Assembly (NCBI RefSeq): GCF_018320785.1
Contig: NC_054866.1
Span: 39,099,000-39,162,999 of the forward strand
Reading direction: 5' to 3'
Source of the DNA: Cheilinus undulatus
Taxonomy: Eukaryota > Chordata > Actinopteri > Labriformes > Labridae
DNA length: 64,000 bases
The position numbers and the translations under genes are program-made. Positions 28,601 to 37,026 of the stretch are shown one piece after another; position 1 is the first letter of the stretch; every line of letters starts with the position of its first letter. The notes below the pieces were generated by a model, which did no database searches, had not been told where the DNA came from, and saw nothing but the letters and a program-made list of their open reading frames with translations.

Positions 28601-31600
28601 GGTGGTCTAATAAATCTGTTAAGCACTGTACATTTGGACATGAGGTGGATGGCTGTACAGTCTGTCACTCCCTCTCTCTCTTTCAGCTGATATTGTTGAG
28701 CAGCCATTGTATCATGTTGGCTCCACTCTCGCCTCTCTAATTGTATTCACTTTGATCTAAAATGTGATTAAGTAGTCTTCTTCACAAACACTATGGTTGA
28801 ATCCACATTAAAAAGGCTTCATAGACAATACTCACAAAGTAAAAGAAAGTCGGAAGAATGATGCAACTGTATGACATCACTACTATGAGGGCACTGTATA
28901 CATTTTTTACTTCAAATGATGTAAAATGTAGTAATCTACTATGAATTTTTATATGGTTTCTATTTGAAATATTTTGGAAATCAGGGCTGATTTGCTGTTT
29001 AAGGCAGCAATTTAGCAGACTGCTGATTCTGATGTTTATTTCATTATTTCTTTTGGCGTAAGACTCACACAATTCCCTCATATCTGACCATGTAAAAAAC
29101 CAGAGTGTGAGCAACTGGTGATGACTCCTGCCTCTCAGAATCAGTATATAGTTGTGTTTAATGCCAGCACTAAATTAATATCACACAACAGATAAACATT
29201 GGCTACTGACATCTGTTTATGCTGCATTATTTGATGATGGATCGATGTCCGTCAGTCAGCCCAATATCTGTAGATACTGATGTTAAACCCATGTACCAGT
29301 GCACCCCTATAAAACCATTGTTTTCAGCTGGTGGGTCTAATCCCAAAAGTGAGTTGTGGAGTCCTTTTAAGTGTGTCATGGATGTGTACCAGGAAAAAAA
29401 CCATAAGCCATTAAGTCATTATTTTATGCTGCTGGTTTACTGTGCTAAGACAAATTAAGACACAGAATGCAGAATATGCAGCTTGCACTGGGGACAAAAC
29501 ATCAGTGTTTTGTGTGCTGCTAAATGCAGCCACATGAAAGTGTGATGCCATCAAAATGTAAGCAGCATTAGGAACAAAATCAGTAGATCAATTTAAATTT
29601 CAGATGTTTTACTGCTGTGTTTTGTTTATGAGATATTTTGTTCAGTCTCAGGACCAAATTGCACCAATTTTCTTTTGAGTGTTTGAAATGTTCCTGCATT
29701 TGGGCTGTGACTTGGCATTTAAGAGGCTATGCTGGGTCCACCAGCTGAGAACCACTGCTATACAATTTACAAGTGTTAATGCAATAACATCAACATGCAG
29801 AGTTCAGTTTAGGGTTTAGACTTATTTGGAACTAGAATTTCTTTTGATTGGTGTGTAAATCTGCAAACTATCCACAAAAGGGAATACATAAAAAGGAATT
29901 AAAGAAAATAGTAAGTAGTTTACCTTTCCGACCAGATAGCAGTCATCTCCAGACAGCAGCACAGGCACTGCAGGCCGGTAGATATCAACAGGCACTCCAT
30001 CAGTGATTCTCTGGAAACGACCTCTGACAAGACTCGCTACCTGTAGTGCGTACACATCCTGCAGCCTCATCAGACCCTTAGCAGCACCCTGCAGGTCCTC
30101 TAGTTGGGGCAGATCTGCCTCTTCTTCCTCATAACTAGACCTGAGGGCTAGACAGCAGAGAGCCACAAGATGAACTAAAGAGGAGGGGATGTGTGGGTGG
30201 TGACAGCTGAGAAAAGAGAGGTAGGGTGTTCAGTTATCATCACCAGATGTGTCTGTAAAGAAACAAACCTTGTATGTTCTCCAAGGCTTCGTTGCTGTAG
30301 ACGACATTCAGCCACTCTGAATGAAGCCTCTTGATCAGAGTGAAGGCCGCTAAAGGGTTCGCCATTGCAGCTGATGGGCCTTTATAAAGCTCAGTGTGCA
30401 GGTTGGACACTCTAGAATAAAAACTGGGGAGAAAAAAAACACATTGGCAGCAATTAATAAAAGAAAGGTCCACTGCTCAGGTAGTTTTAGACATAGCTAA
30501 TAAACTGAGAACTAAGGTTGTCAAAATGTTCAAGTCTGCAGGATTTCTACACATCTAAACTGGCAACATTTATGCAATTTAGAACTGTGGTTCTCAATAA
30601 TTACAACCCAAATTTCTGAAATTGTTCAACAACTTGACTGAAACAGAAAAGACAAGTGTGTCATTACAGATGCCCTAGACATGCATGCATATATCTACGT
30701 ATCGATAGACAGAACGATAGATTCTAAAACTAGTTAAAGGGTGAAACGTCCAAGGGGGTGAATACTTTTTATAATTTTTATAGGCACAGTGCATTTCATT
30801 TTAATGCATTTACTTGGAAAATGTGTAAGTTTGGACTGTTTTGATCTGTCAGGATCTGTCAGTTGAGATCCATTGATTTGGACATTGTGTAGGAGTTTGC
30901 TTGCAAAAAGGTCCATTTGGCTGCACTGAACTTCTATTTTTGTTGCTATAGTATTCAAACAAGTGTCACTATTGTTTGATTTTACCAGTATCACTCAATG
31001 TTAAGATTCTGGTATTGTGACAGCCCTCTTACAAACTGATTTCTAGTGACACATTTCATGGTGCAAGAAAAAAACATTTATAGAAGGATGCCTCAACATA
31101 CTGCACTCTTCCTTATCATTCAACCCTAATTCATCATGGAATACATGGGAAACCCTTTACTGTGCCATCTACTGTGTTTTGATGTCAGTGTGACAGAATT
31201 TAGCCTGTCTGGACTTGGTGCAATTTCTCCTTAAGGACCCATTTAATTATGCTTCACCTGGAAACAAAAGTATTTTTCACTTATTCTACTGAGCTCTAAA
31301 CATTTACAGTTAAGATAAAAAGTCATTTTAACAAATTTAGATAGAGTAGACTAGACAGATAAATTGGTTTATAAATGTTATCCATACCATACAAGTTAGA
31401 AACCATGCAGACTCTCTCATCTAGTGCAACTTAGAAAACCTTTTTAAAAAAACTGCTTGAAAAAAGGACTAAAGTTACCTCTGGTTAGCCCAATTATCAT
31501 CATTTAAAACATTGTAGGAACAGTTATGCATGACATTACTTTTTTTCCCCACCCCCCACCACAAAAAAGCCACCACAATAAGGCCACTGTGTTAAATTTT

Positions 31601-32393
31601 ATGGTCCAACCATAAAAAGTAGCAGTCATTTCCACAGAGCAGCTGTTGAATCATGAGTGGGGAGAGGTGACCGAGAAGTCTCACTGCCAGACAATCATTC
31701 AGTTTCCAACATAAGGAAGACTTCTATATGAAAACCTACAAGTTATTTGCCTTGTATGATTCACTAATATGACTAATGGTGAGTGTTTAAAATACCTCTA
31801 CAGTGTGTCATTGCCAAAATTGTCATGTGTCATTGCCAAAATTGAAGTAAAATACTTGGAGCAAGGAAAAAGAGCACAGACTAACTCGTGGCTAATGTAA
31901 TTTTGCAGACTGACGTCAAAGTCGGTCGTTTTTTAGAGCTGTGGGTCTTAATGTGATTACACTTTGGTTTAAACCTCTACAAACTTTTTCCATGATTATT
32001 CACTCTGTGGAGGAGACTCAGGATTTGTCATCGGATGATATCATTGCTACAGAATTGCATCTCCTATTTAACTATAAAAAGGATTTGAAATTGTTGGACA
32101 CACAGTATTAATCAGGTTTTTGCAGCCTTAAACACCCAAAATTGTTAAAATTGAATGTTTCTTGTGGATAATGTCATGCATCTTCACTGTATCATCGTGC
32201 ATGTCACTCACCGCTTGACGTCCTCCAGTCTCTCCAACTCGTAGTCAATGTAAGTTTTCAAGTAATCGATAAGCTTCCGTTCAACGCTGATCGCCTGTTT
32301 GATGTTGAGCAGCGAGGTGTACATCTCACCTACAGACACATGAACCACAGACAGGACACAGCAACACAGGTAAACACGTGCAGTAGAAATCAT
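10619..32393 (-). CDS. p4ha3: Prolyl 4-hydroxylase subunit alpha-3 (collagen P4H), complete, 13 coding exons
   Basis: ER-lumen Fe(II)/2-oxoglutarate dioxygenase subunit that hydroxylates proline in collagen Xaa-Pro-Gly triplets, working in an alpha2beta2 tetramer with PDI (family knowledge). Exons in order: 32212-32393, 30269-30423, 29924-30147, 22097-22246, 21961-22012, 21659-21822, 17908-18084, 14733-14797, 14394-14553, 14213-14275, 11851-11919, 11181-11277, 10619-10689. All phases join to give 542 residues; human P4HA3 is 544. A signal peptide occupies about residues 1-22. The P4Ha N-terminal domain carries ANPLAAFTLIKRL and GAAKGLMRLQDVY. A TPR-like peptide-binding region follows (GDYYHSVQWLEESVRLF, LEDALDHLAF, about 188-255). 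The catalytic domain holds HYEPHFDHAT (iron ligands H438 and D440), H508 in DTLHAGCPVL and K518, the 2-oxoglutarate-binding lysine, in GDKWVANKWIHEYGQEF. All catalytic residues are intact. Exon 7 has a CAGCAG tandem acceptor, so a 543-residue form is possible. Intron 3 (7.7 kb) and introns 6, 7 and 10 are swollen by repeats. Confidence 0.97.
12359..13543 (+). mobile_element. Tc1/mariner-like transposon, internally deleted
   Basis: In p4ha3 intron 10. The ends are inverted repeats: GTTCCCCCCTCTGAAATAAT near 12361 against the reverse of the stretch ending GGGGGGAGTTGG near 13540. The similarity extends inward through a shared TGGGATGTTTACATTATTTT / TGGATGCTTACATTATTTT block, so the repeats are long (roughly 150 bases). 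The plus strand holds an N-terminal transposase piece (12755-13027, RNTIKKFNESH and GRGRKRKIS) and a C-terminal piece (about 13090-13310, QHDNNPKH, then SPDLNPTENLWGELN). The middle of the gene, including the first catalytic aspartate region, is missing at about 13020. Confidence 0.88.
16813..17260. repeat. Imperfect tandem duplication, unit about 215-235 bp
   Basis: In p4ha3 intron 7. Unit 1 (about 16813-17015) and unit 2 (about 17030-17255) share, in order: GGGGTTTAGCTG / GGGGTTTGCTGG; GCAGCAATTAGTTCGGATGT / GGCTATTAGCACGGATGT; a run on AGCAGAAGTTTTATCGAAACTGGAC / AGCAGTTTAATCAGAACTGGAC; CATTTCTTTAT; and a GCTTCAGCA / ACTTCAGCA segment. Neither copy has a convincing coding frame. It looks like a dispersed fish repeat duplicated in place. 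Confidence 0.7.
17257..17272 (+). repeat. Short telomere-like repeat (GGGTTA, about 2.5 units)
   Basis: The stretch reads TAGGGTTAGGGTTAGG, two and a half copies of the vertebrate telomere hexamer, at the right edge of the tandem duplication in p4ha3 intron 7. It is short enough to be chance or repair-derived. Confidence 0.6.
19230..20841 (-). mobile_element. Tc1/mariner-like TIR pair enclosing about 1.1 kb of unrelated DNA
   Basis: In p4ha3 intron 6. The left end CAGTGCCTTTAAAAAGTATT (19230) and the right end (reverse of a stretch ending TTTTTATAGGTATTG, about 20841) are inverted repeats. Both continue through TTTATAAAATCAA- and AATTTGGCTTT-type blocks and a GTCAAAGTGAAAACAGATTTC / GTCAAAGTAAAAACAGATTTC block. 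Only about 100 bases of the transposase 3' end remain on the left (about 19430-19527, minus strand). From about 19528 to 20645 the DNA is not Tc1-like. It contains GCTAACGTTAG-type motifs, a CCAAT-like and GGGCGTGGC box near 20600, and a small minus-strand frame (20351-20566). The cargo origin is unknown to me. Confidence 0.75.
21135..21504. mobile_element. Mariner-type MITE, about 370 bp
   Basis: In p4ha3 intron 6. It begins TACAGGTACATCTCAAAAAA at 21133 and ends TTTTTTGAGATGTACCTGTA at 21506, a near-perfect terminal inverted repeat bounded by TA. The interior also shows inverted symmetry (TATTCTAATTTTCTGAGACA against TGATAATCTAATTTTTTGAG) and has no coding capacity. It is a non-autonomous Tc1/mariner derivative. 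Confidence 0.9.
23215..26106 (-). mobile_element. Tc1/mariner-like transposon (outer), split by a second transposon, right end truncated
   Basis: In p4ha3 intron 3. The left terminal repeat starts TACAATGCATTCAGAAAGTA at 23213 and runs to about 23394. It resumes at 25001 with TGTATTCAGACCCTTTACTC after the inserted element. Minus-strand transposase pieces lie at 25019-25309 (LDLKPIQRLW, the second D/E block of the triad) and 25266-25484 (KHGGGSIMLWGYFPAAGTG), followed by the N-terminal part to about 25900. The right terminal repeat is recognisable to about 26106 but lacks its outer end. The transposase is broken. Confidence 0.85.
23397..24998 (-). mobile_element. Tc1/mariner-like transposon (inner), about 1.6 kb, both ends present
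   Basis: Inserted in the outer element at a duplicated TA (23395-23396 and 24999-25000). The ends are CAGTGCTTAACAAATTTATT and the reverse complement of AATTTGTTATAAGCACTG. Transposase on the minus strand: the helix-turn-helix part at 24357-24635 (MVKSGELTENE, DAGWSLRQIGKDIKCS, RGRGRKPKL), the middle at 23995-24273 (W-KVLWKDESKFELF, first catalytic D; VKHGGDSIMV) and the C-terminus at 23544-23792 (WPSQSPNLIPIEQIWDLVD, here N-L in place of the usual D-L, so the second catalytic D is altered). Frames shift between the pieces and the copy lacks a short coding block that the related MITEs keep, so it is inactive. Confidence 0.92.
28086..28628. mobile_element. MITE derived from the inner Tc1-like family, 543 bp
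   Basis: In p4ha3 intron 3. The ends CAGTGCTTAACAAATATATT and (reversed) CAGTGCTTAACAGATTTATT match the element at 23397-24998, again between TA dinucleotides (28084-28085, 28629-28630). The interior keeps only the transposase 5' end and the far flank; the left arm jumps from CTGTCAT straight to ATTTGTCTCAGAGACC at about 28118. No coding capacity remains. Confidence 0.92.
30722..30792. mobile_element. Solo Tc1-like terminal repeat remnant
   Basis: In p4ha3 intron 1. The stretch from AAAGGGTGAAACGTCCAAGG to TTTTTATAGGCACAGT closely resembles the right terminal repeats at about 10070-10120 and 20800-20841. No partner terminal repeat or transposase was found beside it. Confidence 0.65.
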
Positions 32394-32560
32394 CTTGTCT
32401 CTGTTAAAGCAGATGTAGAGGTTTCTCCCATCCGTGCGTCCTGAACTGAGTGAAGAGCTGCAGGGTTTGGAGACTCATCCCTCTTTAGCGGACGCGGGGA
32501 TCTCCCTCATCTGAGATCAGCTTTCACCTCCTGCCAGCTGCAGTCCGAAGCCATACAGGA
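32394..32560 (-). promoter_or_regulatory. p4ha3 5' UTR / proximal promoter region
   Basis: Directly upstream of the p4ha3 start codon. It is moderately GC-rich with a few CpGs (about 32440-32520) and no TATA box that I can see on the minus strand. The transcription start is not located; this is an inference from position. Confidence 0.35.
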
Positions 32561-32944
32561 CAATTAGTTTCCCATTAATGCAAGCACATGCATGCATGCG
32601 ACATTAGCTCCACGTGCTCTGTAATAACATTAACACATGTAGTTTTATAGGGGTAAGGATCTGGAGCGAGTTTAGGGAGACTGTTTTTGATTAAACAGGC
32701 TACCTATTCACCTTTTTATCATGTCAAATAACTACGTTAAATATATTATAAAGTCATGAAAATGTTGCCATTTGGCTTTAGTTTCAGTTACTTTTGCATG
32801 TTTATAATAGATGACTGGGGTTTCCTCCCACACAACAAACTCCGAACACGTCGGTGTTCAGCTTTATCTAACTGCGACACCTGCTGGTTAAAACGTTATA
32901 CTACAACCATACTGCTGTTTCAAAGGACATCGGCATGTCTAGAC

Positions 32945-33345
32945 GTAATGGGCCTTATTCACCAATATCTTCCTAACACTTTTCTCAAATTTGTTCTTCA
33001 GAAAAATTGTAAAAGAAAAATACGTAAAATTCATGACACATTCTTAAACTGCTAATAGTTCGCACTTGTGCTCATTAGTTAATGAGTGACGTGTGCTCAA
33101 AAGTTCCTAATTAGAATAGAAAAACACCCTTTTTATGCCCATATAAGGGCAGGAGACTGTAAGGCAGTAAGCAAAAGACAGAAGGCATACAGGGGCGAGA
33201 AGAGAAGAATCAAGCAAATTGTCAGAAATGTCCAAATTAGATTTAACTATGAAAACAACTGCAAAACTTTGAAATATTTTGATATTTCTACAGTGAATGT
33301 AGTGCTACTCCGAATGGCACCAAGAGAGGAAGATTAAATCATTGT
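32945..33345. repeat. Possible Harbinger/PIF-like DNA element remnant
   Basis: The left part GGGCCTTATTCACCAATATC and following CTTCTTAA/TTCTTCAG-like blocks resemble the ends of fish Harbinger-type elements, which start near GGCCT-ATTCACCAA. A basic open frame (33086-33337, plus) follows with no homology I can name. There is no matching right end, so this is a weak call. Confidence 0.3.
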
Positions 33346-33666
33346 TTTCACACTAGTAGTAAATAACAAATATATGACACAATATTTATTGGATGCTGTC
33401 ATAGGTGCAGATGCTTTCATCAGAAATTACATGCATCATGCTGTAAATGAAAGGATGCATGGGGGGATATTTAGACACATTAAGTGCCTGCCTGTAAAGA
33501 TAGGTTACAATTGTTTTAAATAAGTGTCTATAAGTAAAACTCCTACATGTGCTAGATTTATAAGCATAATTTGGCTAAAAGGCAGTGGTTATGTTATAAC
33601 GTCAATATGTTTTAATATGGAGGGTTCCCTTCAAAATGACTGATAAAACATCACAAGCTTTATTAA

Positions 33667-34700
33667 GTAGTGGAAAATCCATATGACAGCTACTTAGAAA
33701 AAGGGGTAAAAGAATTTCACAAGCAAGTTAGAAAAAATACAGGGGAAGAAAAGAAATACTACAAAAAGTATATACATATGTAGAAAATCCCTTTTTACAG
33801 CAGCTTTTAAAATGAGGAAAAAAACAGCAGGGAAAAGTTGAAAAAAGGGAAAGAAAAATAGAAAAAAGAAAAATAAATTACAAAATATAAGAAAATTATA
33901 AGAGATGTAAAGTATTACAAAAAGTCTAAAATATGAGGAAAATCCTTTTTATGGCAGCTTAAAAAAGGGGGAAGATTGAATATGATAAATTAGATGAAAA
34001 AGTCAAAAATGTGGAGGGAAATTTAAAAAAAAATAATCATGCATATACAGTGCTTAACAAATTTATTAGACCACCCTAACCCTAACCAAAGTAAGGTTTA
34101 TGCCACAGCTGCCCTAAATTAACAGCATTGGTAATTACCAAAATCATTTTTTTAATGTTTCTGCAATGGTTAATACACCAATATGTAGAAGCTCTTATTA
34201 TTATTATTGTTATCCATACATTTTCAAATTTACTGATTTAGAAAAAAAAAAACTGAAAAAATAGTAAAGCATATAATTTTTATCTTGATTAATATGTCAA
34301 ATTATAGTTATTTACTCACATTCCTAAGTAGAAAAATGAGTTTTAGTGGTTGAATGTTATGCTTGATTAATTTCTGACTTCTCAGAGAAGCCCAGTGAGC
34401 CGGCTCAAATTTGGGTATATTCAGTTTGAAATCCCTCATTCCTGTTCAAAATGGTAAAACGTGGAGAGTTCACTGAGAATGAAAGAGTCCGCATTAAAGC
34501 ACTTCATGATGCTGGATGGTCTCTGAGACAAATATGACAGGTGGTCTAATAAATTTGTTAAGCACTGTATATGTATATAGAAAATCCCTTTTACTTTAGC
34601 TTATTAAAAGGAAAAAAAAAATGAAAACACAAACAAGTCAGAAAAAAATAAATAAAAGGGGATGAAAAAATTTTTAAAAAGTCAACTAATATTAGTAGAA
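33667..34700. repeat. Degenerate AT-rich tandem repeat, about four units, interrupted by a MITE
   Basis: A motif of the form (T)AGAAAATCCCTTTTTACAGC followed by A-rich, GGGG-containing DNA recurs at about 33668 (GGAAAATCCATATGACAGCT), 33782, 33940 (GGAAAATCCTTTTTATGGCA) and 34579 (AGAAAATCCCTTTTACTTTA). Spacing is about 115 and 160 bases before the MITE; the last unit lies beyond it. The array is strongly purine-rich on the plus strand and has no coding frame. Confidence 0.65.
34048..34567. mobile_element. Second MITE of the inner Tc1-like family, 520 bp, reverse orientation
   Basis: Bounded by TA (34046-34047 and 34568-34569). The ends CAGTGCTTAACAAATTTATT are exact copies of the family terminus. 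It carries the same internal junction (CTGTCAT joined to ATTTGTCTCAGAGACC, read on the minus strand at about 34520-34540) as the copy at 28086. It keeps a short transposase N-terminal frame on the plus strand (MVKRGEFTENERVRIKALHD, about 34452-34512) and has CCCTAACCCTAACC inserted in its left arm at 34074-34087. Confidence 0.92.
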
Positions 34701-36072
34701 AGTAGACAGTGTACACCAGTAATTTGTTATTCATGGGTGGCTTTCTTTATTGTGGTATATTAAAAAAAACAAATAAAAAGGTAAAAACTAAACATTATAC
34801 TTATTGTTTTAATAAATATGTACCATTTAAACACAACTGGCACTGTGATGTGTTGAAGAGTGTCAAAAAGAAACGTACAAGGAATTAACAGGAATCACCG
34901 TGCCCCATAAAGATGCTTATCTCTTTATATAATTCTTTAAACACAGGAAATAATCACACAAAAAGTGTCCTACATTGTTTACCCAAAGCTTTCTTTTCCA
35001 TAGGTTGTGCAAGTGCAGATATAAAATTAAACCTTTTAAATCTTAGTGGCATATTTATATGTATAAAGGGGATGAATGTTGTGATCTGTTTGAGGCAGTG
35101 GTTGCAGAGTTGTGTGCTGGATTTCTGATTTCAGTATTCATATTTTAACCATTATTTTTGGAAAAAAGAATAAAACCTTGATAGACAATTTTGATCAGCA
35201 TATCATGGTAATGACAATATATAGTTGTTTTTGCTGAAATGAACAGCACTAATTTTAATGATCTATTTTTGTGATCTTAGACATTTTCATTTCAGTAATA
35301 GTCTATTGATAGTTGGTCACAGAGGCCAAAAAGGGAAATCTTGCCTTCAATCCGCCCCCCCCCCAGTTAATCATAAATCCTTCATGCTCAGCACTGAATG
35401 TTTGTTGAGCACACTTTATTTAGGATAGCCTTAAATTCACTCACACAATTAAGTAATCTTTATTGGTACTGCTGGCACAGAAATAAGGCCATGGTCTGGT
35501 TTATGTTTGACACAGTTGATCAATGAAACTTAAATGATGCCAGTGTAACCAAAAAAAGGGTCAAGACTAAAAATCGATTCATGATGAAATAATTTCCACA
35601 GATCAGTTTGGCTTTCAACTTATTTGATAAGAGTTTTAACTATCTTTAACTGTTCAAATTAAAGCTATGCAACATTACTGCTTTCTAAATTTGTTCAGGG
35701 GCAGAATTTAATGCAGGAAATGATCGGATAAATTTAAGGCTTTTAAATCCCTTTAACACCATATTGAATTTAATGTCATGCATGTTTTACGATCCTACTG
35801 ACTGAAAAGCCATATGAACATCATGACCAAGAAATAAATTAAAGGAGGTCACATTTCAGCTGCTTTTCAGCATTATATAACAAGAATTTGTAGTTTTAAA
35901 AATGTAAAAATTCCTTTTCAGCTTATAAAATAGTCTCTGTGTGTCTGTTTATGTTAAAGACTCTTGAACACCCCTCAGGACTTAGTATGGATTGAACTCA
36001 TTTATTGCTCTTCAGATACCTTTAACATCACAAGTACATCTTTCTGACATAACAGTTGTTTTAAGAAGCAGA
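34701..36072. other. Intergenic DNA, no gene recognised
   Basis: AT-rich DNA between the repeat array and the first odorant receptor gene. It includes a run of ten C (CGCCCCCCCCCC) at about 35352-35363. No coding homology or clear repeat family was recognised. The last few tens of bases are the 3' flank of the receptor gene on the minus strand. Confidence 0.5.
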
Positions 36073-37026
36073 CTAGTTATCCTGCAGCTTGCCTCTGATA
36101 CTGGGTTTGATTTTGTTTGAGCACAAGAAAAATGTTTTTCCGATGTAGCCTCTGAGACTCTGATCCCTGAAGCCGTAGATGAGTGGGCTGAGAAAGCGTG
36201 GAATCAGCATAAAACAGAAGTAATTAAAAAAGGAAACATCCTCTGGCAGCCAGTTAACATGCAGCACAATAAGAGTTTCAGTGATGGGGCTGGTGAAGGC
36301 CAACATGCACAGCAGCAGCTGAAAGCCGTGCAGCAGCACCGTGTGCATGGCTTTGCTCACAGACACTCTGTCTTGTCTTAGCTTCCTGGTTTCTAGAAGG
36401 ATTCTCACATAAGTAAAGAGGATAATAACTGCCACCACTGCAAAGAAGAGAACACTCACAGCAGCTCTGAACAATGACTGGATAGGAGATGAGTTGACAA
36501 TGGTAGCTTTGCAAATTACAGGGGTGGAGAAGACGTCTACAGCGGGATCCTGTTGCATGATAGCGTTTTCAATGAGAGGGGGGGTGCAGCTGATGAGCCA
36601 CAGAGCCAGAACAGTGATCCAGATTCGGTCTGAGCGCCAGGCTGCCGGGCGCTGCAGGGGGTAGATAATGGCAACATAACGCTCCAGTGACATGGTGGCC
36701 AGGATTAAAGGTGTGTTATGGAAAGTGGCAGTGGATAAAAACAGCAGAGGAACACAGCAGACAATAGCAAATTTCACCCGGCCCATGACAAAGAGGAAGA
36801 GCAGTACAGATGATAAGAGCTGCAGGGTGTCATTGATGAGCATATATGCAAACAGAATATAACGAGAGATGTCCAGGAACCGCCGGTGAGATGCAAAAAT
36901 ATGCAGCATGACACTGATGCAGCATAGGAAGACACAGAAGAAGGGGATAACCACACACACCTTGATAATCACGGACAGACTACTATAAGAAGATGAATTA
37001 CCTGGAAAATCTGTCAGATTCTGCAT
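36073..37026 (-). CDS. Odorant receptor, fish OR131-2-like, intronless, 317 aa
   Basis: Seven-transmembrane class A chemosensory GPCR, expected in olfactory neuron cilia and coupled to G-olf (family knowledge). The single exon is intact. Membrane spans by hydrophobicity are at about residues 23-47, 56-82, 88-118, 137-157, 190-214, 234-257 and 266-287. It has N-glycosylation sequons near the N-terminus (NLT at 3, NSS at 10). After TM3 it carries SLERYVAIIYPLQ, the family form of the DRY motif. TM6 begins TVLLHGFQLLLCM and TM7 ends RFLSPLIYGFRDQ, both typical of teleost OR131-2-type receptors. Paired cysteines start TM3 and sit in the second extracellular loop (VICKA). The ATG at 37024-37026 gives a normal length. 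The ligand is unknown. Its nearest relative in the window is the plus-strand receptor at 52381-53298, which is clearly divergent. Confidence 0.95.
   Translation of the reverse strand: MQNLTDFPGNSSSYSSLSVIIKVCVVIPFFCVFLCCISVMLHIFASHRRFLDISRYILFAYMLINDTLQLLSSVLLFLFVMGRVKFAIVCCVPLLFLSTATFHNTPLILATMSLERYVAIIYPLQRPAAWRSDRIWITVLALWLISCTPPLIENAIMQQDPAVDVFSTPVICKATIVNSSPIQSLFRAAVSVLFFAVVAVIILFTYVRILLETRKLRQDRVSVSKAMHTVLLHGFQLLLCMLAFTSPITETLIVLHVNWLPEDVSFFNYFCFMLIPRFLSPLIYGFRDQSLRGYIGKTFFLCSNKIKPSIRGKLQDN

Noticed and set aside
33086-33337. Basic 83-residue plus-strand frame
   Set aside because: Looks like part of a decayed DNA repeat; no recognised gene family.
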